Shown here in pieces: positions 26,977 to 37,083 of a DNA stretch of 64,000 bases. The stretch covers positions 417,491 to 481,490 of the forward strand of contig NZ_RBCJ01000005.1 of NCBI RefSeq assembly GCF_003626755.1, read 5' to 3'. Position 1 is the first letter of the stretch. Each line of letters opens with the position of its first letter. The stretch is from Ulvibacterium marinum (lineage in GTDB: Bacteria; Bacteroidota; Bacteroidia; Flavobacteriales; Flavobacteriaceae). The translations under genes were made by a program, and so were the position numbers. The notes under the pieces were generated by a model that was not told the DNA's origin, made no database searches, and saw only the letters and a list, made by a program, of their open reading frames with translations.

Positions 26977-28236
26977 TTATAATCTGGTATTGATAATATT
27001 ATTGAAGGCCGAACCAAAAGTATAGCTTAAACCAAATCCGAACCCTAGTTCAAAGTCCGTGGCAATTTGCCGTTGCTGCAATAATACATCCTCTATAGAG
27101 GCATCCCCGGCAGGTAGGTTGATCTGATCTCTGATAATTTCAAAATCCCCGGAAAAACTTATGGCCAGACCTTTAAAGACCCGTATGGAGAACCTACCAA
27201 AAAGTTGTATCCTATTTTTTTCAAAATCGTCCAGAAAGGTAGAGCCCCTTAAGCGGGAATAGATATTGCCCCAAGGCTGCCTATAACGCACCTGTACATC
27301 CAAGGAATGGTTGAAGATGCCTTCTTGCATCTGTCCGAATATAGTAGGTTCTATATAATCGTTGTGGAAATATCCAATTTTATAGGCAAAGACAATTTCC
27401 CTACGCAACACCTCTCGGTAGGGGAATATATTGTACTCGATTGCAGGTGTGAAGTAATACCTAAAATCGAGATTGGTGAACGTATCGTGCCGTGCACCTC
27501 CAAAAATACCCGCAGACCAATGGTCAGATAGACTTCTAACAATACTTCCGGCACCCGAATAACGAAAACGCTCACTGGTAAAGGTCTCATCGTCTCGTTC
27601 AAACTCGGCATTGGCCTGATTCAACTGTAGGTCGGTCCTTATACGCCAATTTTCCGTAACATGGTCGCTCTCAAAACCAACTTCATATTCAAATTCCCTC
27701 CTGCTGGTTTCCCTATCCAGGTCAGCTTCGCCATATACTTCAAAAATCCAATTGTTCCAGGGATCATCAAAATCGATATCCTGCTGTTGGCTCAGTCCTT
27801 CCGCTGTTATTTTATAATCTATCTTTTCGGCCAAATCAGACTGTATGAGATATACCAGAAGACCCGATTTCACAGTTACTACCAGGCCGTTGCGTACTTC
27901 ATCGGCAGTCATGTTTACATTGGTATCATAGGAACGTTGTGCCAAAGTACCTTCATATGCGCCAACTCCTTCAAATTCTAATTTATAGGTACGTCCACCA
28001 CTCCCATTGGCAATATCATAGATAAAAAGATTTACATTGGCCAGACCTTGGTCACGAACATGATCCACAAAATTGATCTCCTGCCGAATATAGCTTCGCT
28101 CGCAACTACATTCGATAAAGAGTTTGATTCGGCCTTTTGCCTTGGTTTCTTCCTGTGAAAAACTGGTTTGGAACAAAAGGAAGGTAAATAGGGTAAAATA
28201 CAGAAATCTCCAATTTCTATGGAGGCAATACTTCAT
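26977..28236 (-). CDS. Outer-membrane beta-barrel protein (DUF481-like), function unknown
   Basis: 419 residues with an N-terminal signal (LYFTLFTFLLFQTSFSQ, ending near 28). Residues of about 30-150 form a soluble part with IKLFIECSCERSYIRQEINF, and about 160-419 alternate hydrophobic and polar residues in the way of beta strands, ending in FGLSYTFGSAFNNIINTRL. The barrel resembles DUF481/YdiY-like proteins. No enzymatic motif is seen. Its start is 107 bp from the downstream end of the E2 gene. Confidence 0.7.
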   Translation of the reverse strand: MKYCLHRNWRFLYFTLFTFLLFQTSFSQEETKAKGRIKLFIECSCERSYIRQEINFVDHVRDQGLANVNLFIYDIANGSGGRTYKLEFEGVGAYEGTLAQRSYDTNVNMTADEVRNGLVVTVKSGLLVYLIQSDLAEKIDYKITAEGLSQQQDIDFDDPWNNWIFEVYGEADLDRETSRREFEYEVGFESDHVTENWRIRTDLQLNQANAEFERDDETFTSERFRYSGAGSIVRSLSDHWSAGIFGGARHDTFTNLDFRYYFTPAIEYNIFPYREVLRREIVFAYKIGYFHNDYIEPTIFGQMQEGIFNHSLDVQVRYRQPWGNIYSRLRGSTFLDDFEKNRIQLFGRFSIRVFKGLAISFSGDFEIIRDQINLPAGDASIEDVLLQQRQIATDFELGFGFGLSYTFGSAFNNIINTRL

Positions 28237-28343
28237 TCAAAAATGTCTTTGGTGTTTGGTAAAACATCAAAGATAAGGGTAACCACAGAAAAATAGAACC
28301 GAAAAATGAGGATTGGGTGATAGGAATGATTTAAATGATGGAA

Positions 28344-29717
28344 CTATAATTCCCTGTTTACATCCCAACTTTCCAAATAATCGGCCACTGCTTTTGCAAA
28401 CATGCTGCCCAAAGCCCCGTTCACCACTCTATGATCATAGCTGTGGGACAAATACATTTTACTGCGTATTCCTATGAAATCGCCTTCATTGGTTTCAATT
28501 ACGGCGGGAACTTTTCGAATGGCCCCCAAAGCCAATATTCCTACCTGGGGTTGGTTGATAATTGGGGTTCCAAAAACACTTCCAAAAGTTCCCACATTGG
28601 TAACCGTGTAGGTACCTTCCTTGATCTCGTCCGGTTTCAAAGCATTGTTACGTGCCCTATTGGCCAGGTCATTGACCACTTTGGCCATACCTACCAAATT
28701 CAATTGGTCCGCATTTTTGATGACAGGGACAATAAGGTTGCCATCTGGAAGGGCCGCGGCCATACCGATATTAATATTCTTTTTCTTGATGATTCTTTCC
28801 CCATCTACGGAAATATTCATCAACGGGTATTTTTTTAACGCTTTGGCAATGGCTTCTATAAAGATTGGGGTGAAGGTCAATTTTTCTCCCTCTGCCTTTT
28901 CAAAGGCATCTTTTACTTTCTTACGCCAATTTACAATATTGGTTACATCAACCTCTATGAAACTCTGTACATGGGCAGCTGTAGAAACACTCTCCACCAT
29001 ATGTTTGGCGATCAATTTGCCCATTCGGGACATTTCGATGACCTCATCCAAACCATTGGACTGCACGGTAGACACTTCATGCTTCTCAATAGGCACTGCA
29101 GTATGAGGTCTTGAAGGCTCCGGTTGTGGTTCAAGGTCAATTTTTTGAACGTCTTTTTGTTTCCCGGATTTTCTGTTTTCAATGTAGGCGAGAATATCAT
29201 TCTTGGTTACCCGTCCTTCTTTTCCAGTACCATTTATTGCTTCCAGTTCTTCAATGGAAATACCTTCTTCTTTGGCAATATTCTTGACCAATGGGGAATA
29301 AAAACGTTCCGATGTACTGTAATCCTTTACAGGGGCATCCACAGTTTCTCGGGCCACGGATATCATGTCCTCCGCTATAGCTACAGCTTCTACCGGAGCT
29401 TCATTTTGGGCATCCTCCAATTCTTTATTGATACCATCCGCATCACTTATATTGGTCTCTGAGGAAGGGTTTTCTCCGTTCACCTCTATAATGGCAACAG
29501 TTTCCCCTACTTTTATGATCTCGTCAACAGTGAACAGTTTTTCCAGAAGAACGCCCTCTACCTCACTTGGTACCTCCGAATCCACTTTGTCCGTCGCTAT
29601 CTCAAAAACCGGCTCATCCATTTCTATGGAATCCCCAACTTCTTTTAACCAAGTCGTCAAGGTAGCCTCCGCCACGCTCTCCCCCATACGAGGTAATTTT
29701 AGCTCAAACTTTGACAT
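28344..29717 (-). CDS. 2-oxo acid dehydrogenase E2 subunit (dihydrolipoamide acyltransferase)
   Basis: 457 residues. An N-terminal lipoyl domain (about 1-80) has the lipoylated K44 in EIATDKVDSEVPSE. After an acidic linker comes the E3/E1-binding domain (about 140-185, SPLVKNIAKEEGISIEELE). The C-terminal catalytic domain (about 230-457) holds the active-site His in LSHSYDHRVVNG. It transfers the acyl group to CoA in a 2-oxo acid dehydrogenase complex; whether pyruvate, branched-chain or another acid is not shown here, since no E1 or E3 gene is nearby. Confidence 0.92.
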   Translation of the reverse strand: MSKFELKLPRMGESVAEATLTTWLKEVGDSIEMDEPVFEIATDKVDSEVPSEVEGVLLEKLFTVDEIIKVGETVAIIEVNGENPSSETNISDADGINKELEDAQNEAPVEAVAIAEDMISVARETVDAPVKDYSTSERFYSPLVKNIAKEEGISIEELEAINGTGKEGRVTKNDILAYIENRKSGKQKDVQKIDLEPQPEPSRPHTAVPIEKHEVSTVQSNGLDEVIEMSRMGKLIAKHMVESVSTAAHVQSFIEVDVTNIVNWRKKVKDAFEKAEGEKLTFTPIFIEAIAKALKKYPLMNISVDGERIIKKKNINIGMAAALPDGNLIVPVIKNADQLNLVGMAKVVNDLANRARNNALKPDEIKEGTYTVTNVGTFGSVFGTPIINQPQVGILALGAIRKVPAVIETNEGDFIGIRSKMYLSHSYDHRVVNGALGSMFAKAVADYLESWDVNREL

Positions 29718-29813
29718 ATTATTATTCTACATGCTTATTTTATCCAATACTTTGCAAAAATATCAAAAAAAGTATCCAATCTTTAGGTTTAACGCATAAT
29801 CCGAGGAAAAAGA

Positions 29814-30440
29814 TTAATTCGCTTTTAAGGAACCTTCAAATGGAATCCGGTTCAAAATACTACGCCCCAAAGTAATCTCATCCGCATATTCTAATTCATC
29901 CCCTACGGCAATACCCCTGGCAATCGTAGAGGTTTTTATATCCAATCCCTCCAGTTGCTTGTAGATATAAAAGTTAGTGGTGTCGCCTTCCATAGTAGAA
30001 CTCAATGCAAAAATAAGTTCCTTTATTTCTCCCTGCTTTGCCTTGTCCACCAACGAATGAATGTTAAGGTCTTGTGGGCCTATTCCTTCCATGGGGGATA
30101 TTTTACCGTCCAAAACGTGGTAGAGACCTTTGTATTGCCCTGTATTCTCCAAGGCCATGACATCACGGATATCTTCAACGACACACACCAAGGTCCTGTC
30201 CCTTTTGGGATTGGCACAAATCTCGCACAAGACAACATCGGATATGTTATGACAGTTCTTGCAAAACTTTATCGAATCCTTGAGGTTAAGTAGCGCACTG
30301 GACAAATTGACCGTTCGTTCATTGGGCTGTTTCAACAAATGCAATACCAATCGCAATGCAGTTCGTTTACCGATACCGGGCAATTGCGACATTTCATACA
30401 CCGCGTTTTCCAAAAGCTTGGATGAAAATTCCATAACCAC
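29814..30440 (-). CDS. recR: Recombination mediator protein RecR
   Basis: 208 residues. An N-terminal helix-hairpin-helix segment ([20 protein letters not shown]) is followed by a four-Cys zinc site ([16 protein letters not shown]) and a Toprim domain ([19 protein letters not shown]). It works with RecF and RecO to load RecA at gaps. It is divergent from the sodium/solute symporter gene, 50 bp between starts. Confidence 0.95.
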   Translation of the reverse strand: MVMEFSSKLLENAVYEMSQLPGIGKRTALRLVLHLLKQPNERTVNLSSALLNLKDSIKFCKNCHNISDVVLCEICANPKRDRTLVCVVEDIRDVMALENTGQYKGLYHVLDGKISPMEGIGPQDLNIHSLVDKAKQGEIKELIFALSSTMEGDTTNFYIYKQLEGLDIKTSTIARGIAVGDELEYADEITLGRSILNRIPFEGSLKAN

Positions 30441-30490
30441 AAAATTACATACTATTTTTACTTTTCGTACTTTGCCTTTAAATTATTTCA

Positions 30491-31954
30491 ATGACCGCTA
30501 GCCACATTCTGCTTCTGATAGGGGCCTATTTTATACTGTTATTACTCATATCCTATTTTACGGGCAAAAACGATTCCAACGATGATTTTTTCAAGGCAGG
30601 AAGGCAATCACCGTGGTATTTGGTGGCCTTTGGAATGATAGGCGCCTCATTGTCCGGGGTTACCTTTATTTCTGTTCCAGGATGGGTGGAAGACTCCCAA
30701 TTCAGTTATATGCAGGTGGTCTTTGGATATCTGGCCGGCTATTTTGTAATTGCTTATATATTAATGCCCATATACTACAGGCTTAACGTTACCTCTATCT
30801 ATGAGTATCTAAAACAACGTTTTGGGACTACCAGTTACAAGGTGGGGGCTATCTCTTTCTTTGTATCCAGGGTTCTGGGCGCCTCCTTTCGTCTGTTCTT
30901 GGTGGCCATTGTACTGCAGCAATTTGTTTTTGACGCGTGGAACGTGCCTTTTGAACTCACTGTGGTTCTTTCCATTTTACTTATTTGGATATATACCTTT
31001 AAAGGAGGTATAAAGACCATCGTTTGGACAGATACGTTGCAAACCCTATTCATGTTGCTTTCCGTTGGATTTTCCATTTATTTCATCAATCAAAAATTAG
31101 ATTGGAGCTTCGCCGAGTTTTTGGCTTCAGAAGAACTGAAAGAGTATAATAAAGTATTGTTCGTGGATGATTTCTTTGGTAAGACGCATTTTGTAAAGTC
31201 CTTTTTGGGCGGTATATTCATTACCATTTGTATGACCGGGCTGGACCAAGATATGATGCAAAAAAACCTCACCTGTAAATCCTTGAAGGATGCGCAAAAA
31301 AATATGGTATCCTTTAGTTTGGTACTTATAGTCGTAAACTTTGCTTTTTTACTTCTCGGAGCCTTATTGTTTATTTATGCAAACAAGTTTGATATTGCAA
31401 CCCCTTTAATGGACGGTACCCCAAAATCCGATCTTCTCTTTCCTGAAATTGCCCTGAACAGCGGTTTGGGAATAATCGTGGCCATCACCTTTATGTTGGG
31501 GCTCATCGCAGCTGCCTATAGTAGCGCGGATAGCGCCCTAACCTCATTGACTACCTCCTTTTGTGTGGATTTCCTGGGTATTGAAAAAAAACCGGAGTCC
31601 GAACGAAAAAAAGTTCGTAAACGCACCCATATTGGAATGAGTCTGCTTTTGGTCGTAGTTGTCATTATCTTTAAGCACATCCTGGATAGAAATGTTATTG
31701 ATGGTCTCTTAACGGTTGCAACCTATACCTACGGCCCACTTTTGGGTATGTTCACTTTCGGGATTTTTACCAAATACCAAGTAAAGGACAACTATGTTTG
31801 GATCGTTGCACTTATCTCCGTTGGGTTAATTTACATTTTTGGGAAGATACCATCGGAAAATTTGGGAGGCTACCAAGTAGGTTATGAATTATTACCAATC
31901 AATGGCATTTTGACTTTTATTGGACTATGGTTTTTACGGGACAAGAAAGCATAG
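30491..31954 (+). CDS. Sodium:solute symporter family transporter
   Basis: 487 residues with about 13 membrane segments. Typical motifs are [27 protein letters not shown] near the N-terminus, [11 protein letters not shown] and [21 protein letters not shown] near the Na+ site. This is the SSS (LeuT-like fold) family. The substrate is not clear and could be a sugar, proline or another small solute. In Flavobacteriaceae this gene commonly follows recR and precedes a CoA-binding protein, as here. Confidence 0.9.
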   Translation: MTASHILLLIGAYFILLLLISYFTGKNDSNDDFFKAGRQSPWYLVAFGMIGASLSGVTFISVPGWVEDSQFSYMQVVFGYLAGYFVIAYILMPIYYRLNVTSIYEYLKQRFGTTSYKVGAISFFVSRVLGASFRLFLVAIVLQQFVFDAWNVPFELTVVLSILLIWIYTFKGGIKTIVWTDTLQTLFMLLSVGFSIYFINQKLDWSFAEFLASEELKEYNKVLFVDDFFGKTHFVKSFLGGIFITICMTGLDQDMMQKNLTCKSLKDAQKNMVSFSLVLIVVNFAFLLLGALLFIYANKFDIATPLMDGTPKSDLLFPEIALNSGLGIIVAITFMLGLIAAAYSSADSALTSLTTSFCVDFLGIEKKPESERKKVRKRTHIGMSLLLVVVVIIFKHILDRNVIDGLLTVATYTYGPLLGMFTFGIFTKYQVKDNYVWIVALISVGLIYIFGKIPSENLGGYQVGYELLPINGILTFIGLWFLRDKKA

Positions 31955-32054
31955 GAGATATTTTCATTGATAAACGGCAAAAAAATCCGGTGAAATACCT
32001 ATTGACGGATGTTAAAGTTAAGTCCGAAAATTCCTGTGAAAAATAACTGAATTT

Positions 32055-32414
32055 TTAATATTGCCCCGTAGCCAATAAAACCAAGGTACAGGCTACCTCC
32101 ACCTCTATGCCATTGTCCCTAAGTAGCTTATAAAATTCCGGGTTCTCCGTACCAGGATTAAAGATTACCCTTTTCGGTGCCAATTTCAGAATTTCCCCGT
32201 AATACTCAGGCTGACGGCTTGCACCTATATACAAAGTTATGGTGTGAATATTTTGAAAATCGGTTAATTTGGTCTTAACTTGTACGCCAGAAATTTCCCC
32301 AGGTTCTCTTCCAAATGCTTGAGTTACTATATCGTTTTCGATAAGCCGATTTACGGCTAGATTGCTGTAACGGTTTGGTTTTAAAGAAGCTCCGAAAACA
32401 AGTGTTTTTTTCAT
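32055..32414 (-). CDS. CoA-binding protein (YccU-like Rossmann domain)
   Basis: 119 residues: KKTLVFGASLKPNRYSNLAV (nucleotide-binding loop), TLYIGASRQPEYYGEILKLAPKRVIFNPGTENPEFY and a C-terminal EVACTLVLLATGQY. The CoA-binding domain of the succinyl-CoA ligase type stands alone. The physiological role is unknown. Confidence 0.86.
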   Translation of the reverse strand: MKKTLVFGASLKPNRYSNLAVNRLIENDIVTQAFGREPGEISGVQVKTKLTDFQNIHTITLYIGASRQPEYYGEILKLAPKRVIFNPGTENPEFYKLLRDNGIEVEVACTLVLLATGQY

Positions 32415-32850
32415 AAGTTCATATTGGGGTGTTAAAATTTATTCGATTTGTTACTTTTCCAAAAAAAAAATCGTCTAACAATAATGTGCAAAAATCACTC
32501 TAAATACAATTTTGGTCATCGATGAGGCTATATGTTTATAGTTAATGGTTAGTGTTTAGTATGGTTGAATCGATGACAGAAACCCTGACGGAAACGTCAG
32601 GGTTTTGTGTTTTATTACGTCAAGAAAATTATTTTTTCCTTCAGCCATAAAGGACAAAGATAACGGTTTCAACATACTGCATAGGAGCAAAATACAGCAA
32701 ATAAAAACCATGGGCATACTTACTCAAAAGAAGTTAAAGAAACGTTAAAGGAATGCTCTTGGGTAACATAACCTAATTTCTGTCGTCCACTTAGGTAACA
32801 TCAATCATCTATCCACTGTAAGGTGGACAAATCAAAAAAAACGAACAACC
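32415..32850. other. 436-bp gap: structured terminator, candidate small RNA and a leader of the barrel gene
   Basis: No protein gene is seen. The gap holds an A-rich run (32461-32470), a 9-bp inverted repeat followed by a strong hairpin (32515-32606), and, just before the outer-membrane gene, two stems that compete for one arm (32785-32828). The CoA-binding gene leaves to the left and the barrel gene to the right, so promoters for both must lie here. Confidence 0.6.
32515..32606 (+). ncRNA. Candidate structured RNA ending in an intrinsic terminator
   Basis: GTCATCGAT (32515-32523) pairs exactly with ATCGATGAC (32569-32577) across a 45-nt AT-rich loop. Three bases later comes a hairpin with 11-bp arms (AAACCCTGACG, 32580-32590, and CGTCAGGGTTT, 32595-32605) and a GAAA tetraloop, then a T-rich tail on the plus strand. 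The nearest plus-strand gene upstream ends over 600 bp away and the intervening gene is on the minus strand, so this terminator has no obvious mRNA to end. A short RNA is the simplest reading. Confidence 0.45.
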
Positions 32851-35298
32851 ATGAAAAAAGTATTGCTGCTTTTAGCAGTGTTCCTATGTATTACTACGTC
32901 TGCCAATACCCCACCGGAATCGGACTTAAGAATCGGCAGCGTAACCGGCAAGATTATAGATAAGGCCTTACAACAACCCATTGCCTATGCCGCAATAGTA
33001 ATTAAAACGCAGGATGGGTCTAACGACAAAACAGGTGGGATTACACAAGAGGACGGCACCTTTGAAATAAAGAACCTACCCGAGGGCGACCTCATATTCG
33101 AGGTACAGTTCATCGGATACAAAACACATTCCCAGCAGATAACAATTTCTAAAAAGGATAGAAAGCTAAATCTAGGCACAATTGCGCTGGAAGAGGAGGC
33201 AGAAGAACTGTCCAATGTAGAAGTAGTTGGCGAACGCACCACGATAGAACAGAAGATAGATCGTAAGGTAATCAATGTAGGCAAGGATCTCACGACCATG
33301 GGACCTACAGCTTCCGATATCATGAGCAACATACCTTCCGTAAATGTAGATCAACAGACCGGGGAGCTTACTTTGCGGGGAAATTCCAATGTACGGGTCA
33401 TGGTCGATGGGAAATTGTCCAATGTTCCCGTTGCGCAATTATTACGTCAAATTCCGTCCACTTCCATAAAGTCTATCGAACTTATAACAAATCCTTCGGC
33501 CAAATACAACCCGGAGGGCATGAGTGGTATCATTAATATCGTGTTGCATAAAAATGCGAATATTGGTTTTAATGGCACCATAAATACTGGTCTTACCGTA
33601 GGCATAGAAGCAAAATTCAATAGTTCCCTAGACTTGAACTACCGAAATGGAAAATTTAACCTATACGGCAACTATGGCAATAATATTGGTAAATATGTGA
33701 ACGATGGCTTTATTTTTAGGGATGAGGAAAACTCCGAACAGATTTTTGATTTTTTCGACAACAACAAATCGCATCTATATAAATTAGGGGTGGATTTTTA
33801 TCTGAACGATAAGAATACCATTTCCTTTTTTACCAATCAAAATATATACGACGGAAAATTTAAGGGAGTAACCGATGTCATCTACTATGATGAGCTGAGT
33901 AGAAATACTACTCAATTCTTTGACAATGTGCAGGAGAATTCCAGTGAGCAATACAATTTTGATTACAAAATGGAATTTAAAAAAGAAGGGCACAATATAG
34001 AATTGGAAGTAGACTACAACCGATTTAAGAATGACGAGGATGCCAATTTTAGTTCCACTGGTACTACCGTTTTTCCGGATTATATGGATTTTGTGGATAC
34101 AAAGCGTACACAGACCATAGCCAATTTAGACTATGTTAATCCGCTGGATTCCATATCCAAACTAGAAGTGGGAGTGGAAACACGTCTTTTTGAGACCAAC
34201 GTAGATTACGCTTCAACGGGGTTGTCCTTCAACTCTGCCGGTAACCTTATACCCACACCGGAAACCGATTTTGTCTACGGAATGGATATATATTCGGCCT
34301 ATGTCACGTTTGGACAGAATCGCGAGAAATGGTCCTATCAAATAGGTGCGCGCATAGAGGATGTGGAAGTTAAGGCGGATACCAATAGAATACGAGCTTT
34401 TACGGATAATTACACGCAAATTTATCCTTCCGGTTTTTTGACCTATACGCCCACGGAAAAAAACCAGTTTCAACTTAGTTTCAGCAGACGCGTTGACCGA
34501 CCTGGGTTACAACAAGTGAACCCTATACGGGAATGGGCCACACCATTGATATCTTCTTTCGGCAACCCTAGCTTGGTACCCCAGTTTACAAATTCTATGG
34601 AAGCGAATTATACCCGAAGAATGGAAAAAGGAAGTATTACAGCAGGAGTCTTCTATAGGACCATTGCCGATGAAATCAATAGAGCGGTGTATGTAGACCG
34701 ATTAGACCTGAACAAATTGATACTGACCTTTGATAATTTTGACAATACTTCTGCTTATGGGGTGGAGATATCCAGCAATTATAAACCTACCAAATGGTGG
34801 AGTATCAACGGAAGCTTTGATCTCTTTTCGCAAACACAACGTGGAATTACAGAAAGCCTTTTAACCGATAACTCTTCGGCCACCGAAGATGACATTGTAG
34901 TGGAAAAGGTAGAAGTGGAGAACACGGCATGGAACTTTCGTATGAACAATAGTTTTAAAGTTGGTAAAAAACTTACCCTGCAATTATTCGGTTTCTATAG
35001 GGGAGAAAACCAGAATATTCAATTTTTGGTGAAGCCTTTATATTTTGTAAATACCGGGGCACGGTACAGTTTTGCCCAAGGCAAGGGCACTTTTAGCCTC
35101 AATTTCAATGATGTATTCAATACAATGCGTTTTGCCTTTGACGGGGAAAGACCTTTTGTACAAAATGGTCAGTTTAACTGGGAAAGCCAAACGGTTTATG
35201 CAGGGCTTTCCTATATGTTCGGAAGTGGAAAGAATAGGGCCGCACAGCGCAAAAGAAGGGACAGCAATACCAAACAAGGCAGTGGAGGAATCCTATAA
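32851..35298 (+). CDS. TonB-dependent receptor-like outer membrane beta-barrel family protein
   Basis: 815 residues with a signal peptide (about 1-18). A carboxypeptidase regulatory-like domain follows (about 28-118, VTGKIIDKALQQPIAYAAIV), then a plug-like domain (about 130-225, IMSNIPSVNVDQQTGELTLRG) and a long barrel with repeated YGNYGNN-type and WSINGSFDLFS-type strands. It ends MFGSGKNRAAQRKRR, with no clear terminal Phe, which is common in this subfamily. Transport or surface binding of an unknown ligand is likely. No SusD-like partner is adjacent, so it is not a classic SusCD pair. Hairpins flank it on both sides. Confidence 0.87.
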   Translation: MKKVLLLLAVFLCITTSANTPPESDLRIGSVTGKIIDKALQQPIAYAAIVIKTQDGSNDKTGGITQEDGTFEIKNLPEGDLIFEVQFIGYKTHSQQITISKKDRKLNLGTIALEEEAEELSNVEVVGERTTIEQKIDRKVINVGKDLTTMGPTASDIMSNIPSVNVDQQTGELTLRGNSNVRVMVDGKLSNVPVAQLLRQIPSTSIKSIELITNPSAKYNPEGMSGIINIVLHKNANIGFNGTINTGLTVGIEAKFNSSLDLNYRNGKFNLYGNYGNNIGKYVNDGFIFRDEENSEQIFDFFDNNKSHLYKLGVDFYLNDKNTISFFTNQNIYDGKFKGVTDVIYYDELSRNTTQFFDNVQENSSEQYNFDYKMEFKKEGHNIELEVDYNRFKNDEDANFSSTGTTVFPDYMDFVDTKRTQTIANLDYVNPLDSISKLEVGVETRLFETNVDYASTGLSFNSAGNLIPTPETDFVYGMDIYSAYVTFGQNREKWSYQIGARIEDVEVKADTNRIRAFTDNYTQIYPSGFLTYTPTEKNQFQLSFSRRVDRPGLQQVNPIREWATPLISSFGNPSLVPQFTNSMEANYTRRMEKGSITAGVFYRTIADEINRAVYVDRLDLNKLILTFDNFDNTSAYGVEISSNYKPTKWWSINGSFDLFSQTQRGITESLLTDNSSATEDDIVVEKVEVENTAWNFRMNNSFKVGKKLTLQLFGFYRGENQNIQFLVKPLYFVNTGARYSFAQGKGTFSLNFNDVFNTMRFAFDGERPFVQNGQFNWESQTVYAGLSYMFGSGKNRAAQRKRRDSNTKQGSGGIL

Positions 35299-35369
35299 AG
35301 GAATATTGATAGAGCCGGTGCCAGAGGGATTGGTTGGTTAAACTCTGAACGCTGGTCTATCAATAGAAG

Positions 35370-35397
35370 AAACCCTGACTTTAAAGTCAGGGTTTTG
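35370..35397. terminator. Bidirectional terminator between the barrel gene and the PPOX-type gene
   Basis: A perfect 26-bp palindrome (35370-35395, arms AAACCCTGACTTT and AAAGTCAGGGTTT) is followed by TTTTG on the plus strand. It ends 2-4 bp before the stop codon of the minus-strand gene at 35400, so it can serve both. Its CCCTGAC stem is the same as in the hairpin at 32580. Confidence 0.8.
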
Positions 35398-35399
35398 TT

Positions 35400-35942
35400 T
35401 TACTTAATAACGTTGGTAGTGTGACCATCCAAACTGATGGTATTTTTCTTTTCCCTATATTCCTTTAAACCTTCCTCGCCCCGTTCCTCTGCCCATGCTG
35501 CCAATTCCTTCCTTTGCTGTTTATAATCCATTAGGGGAACCCCAAAACCACAGGAGACTTGGACAAGTTCAACTTGCATATCGATTAATTGCCTGGCACC
35601 TGCTATCTCTGGAAAAAAACCAATGTTTTCTTCCCATAAGTCGTCATACTGATGATATACCTTGGCAGAGCCGTAAAGTCTAAGAATCATTGGTGGGCCT
35701 TCAAAGGCACAGAACATTAGGGTCATTCGCTCATTATACAAAAGATGGGTAGCCGTTTCATTCCCACTGCCTGTAAGGTTTAACCAAATAACCCTATTTT
35801 CATTAATGACTTTAAAAGAATCCAATCCTTTCGGGGAAAGGTTTATGTGGCCATCCTGCATTGCGGTTGCGACAAAAAATAGCCGTTGATTTTTAATGAA
35901 GTTAATTAATCTTGGTGTAAGCCGTGACATCCGCTTTCCCAT
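35400..35942 (-). CDS. Pyridoxamine 5'-phosphate oxidase-like (flavin-binding split barrel) protein
   Basis: 180 residues from the ATG at 35942 (35930 is also possible); the frame is open further upstream but overlaps the KAS III gene. FIKNQRLFFVATAMQDGHINLSPKG and the split-barrel pattern MTLMFCAFEGPPMILRLYGSAKVY match the PPOX family. FMN or F420 binding is typical. The reaction is unknown. It starts 5 bp after the KAS III stop codon, so the two are probably co-transcribed. Confidence 0.8.
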   Translation of the reverse strand: MGKRMSRLTPRLINFIKNQRLFFVATAMQDGHINLSPKGLDSFKVINENRVIWLNLTGSGNETATHLLYNERMTLMFCAFEGPPMILRLYGSAKVYHQYDDLWEENIGFFPEIAGARQLIDMQVELVQVSCGFGVPLMDYKQQRKELAAWAEERGEEGLKEYREKKNTISLDGHTTNVIK

Positions 35943-35946
35943 AGCG

Positions 35947-36954
35947 CTACCATCTAAGTATTGCACTACCCCAGGAAAATCCACTACCAAATGCCGCCAA
36001 GACCACCAGATCACCCTCCTTTATTTTACCTTGCTCCCATACTTCGGTAAGGGCAATGGGTATAGAAGCGGCCGTAGTATTGCCATATCTCATGATATTA
36101 TTGAATACTTGGTCATCCCTTAGTCGAAAACTCTTCTGGATAAATTGAGAAATCCTTAAATTGGCCTGATGCGGGATCAACATATCTATGTCGCCGATCT
36201 TTAGATTATTTGCTTCAAGCCCTTCCTTGATGACCTCACTAAAACGAACCACGGCATTTTTAAAAACAAATTGCCCGTTCATATGTGGGTAATACGAAAC
36301 ATCTTCCGGATCATCTTCATCAATAATGTCGGTTATCCATCGCTTGCCCATTCCCGGAGCAATTAAGGATAGCTCTTCTGCATGCTGTCCCTCGGCATGT
36401 AGGTGCGTGGAAAGAATTCCCTTGGACCTATCCTCTTCCCTACTCAGAACCGCTGCACCGGCACCGTCGCCAAAAATAACCGAAACACCCCTACCCCTAG
36501 TGGTCATATCCAAACCTGTAGAATGTACTTCGGAGCCTATGACCAAAATATTCTTGTACATCCCACTTTTAATGTACTGATCGGCCACGGAGACCGCGTA
36601 TATAAATCCGGAGCACTGGTTTCTTATATCTAGGGCTCCCACTGTTTTTATACCCAAATCCCGTTGTACCAGAACTCCTGGACCTGGAAAATAATAATCA
36701 GGACTTAATGTAGCGAAAATGATAAAATCGATATCATCTTTATCGATTCCAGCGCGTTCAATAGCAATTTTTGCGGCCTTTACACCCATGGTAGCGGTAG
36801 TGTCCTCTCCCTTGATCACATGTCTGCGTTCCTTGATGCCCGTACGCTCTTGAATCCATTCATCATTGGTGTCCATAACCTGGGACAAATCGTCATTGGT
36901 CACTACATTATCCGGGACAAAATATCCCAAGCCCAGAACCTTAGCATTGTACAT
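35947..36954 (-). CDS. 3-oxoacyl-ACP synthase III family protein (FabH-like)
   Basis: 335 residues. The KAS III triad is present: Cys114 in RNQCSGFIYA, His in IPHQANLRI and Asn in YGNTTAASIP. The thiolase-fold strand GDGAGAAVLS is also typical. It condenses an acyl-CoA with malonyl-ACP, but it is not in a plsX-acpP cluster, so it may be a secondary KAS III with a special starter acyl group rather than the housekeeping FabH. It leads the PPOX-like gene downstream. Confidence 0.88.
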   Translation of the reverse strand: MYNAKVLGLGYFVPDNVVTNDDLSQVMDTNDEWIQERTGIKERRHVIKGEDTTATMGVKAAKIAIERAGIDKDDIDFIIFATLSPDYYFPGPGVLVQRDLGIKTVGALDIRNQCSGFIYAVSVADQYIKSGMYKNILVIGSEVHSTGLDMTTRGRGVSVIFGDGAGAAVLSREEDRSKGILSTHLHAEGQHAEELSLIAPGMGKRWITDIIDEDDPEDVSYYPHMNGQFVFKNAVVRFSEVIKEGLEANNLKIGDIDMLIPHQANLRISQFIQKSFRLRDDQVFNNIMRYGNTTAASIPIALTEVWEQGKIKEGDLVVLAAFGSGFSWGSAILRW

Positions 36955-37083
36955 AAGATTTCTTTTTTTAATTTCCTTGATTATTTATCCATAACTTTCT
37001 AAAGCGATCAAACTAAAAAAAGCTAAATAATCGGTGCCAATATAACCAAAAATGTAGGATGAAGGGGTTTTTGAAAGGAAGCT

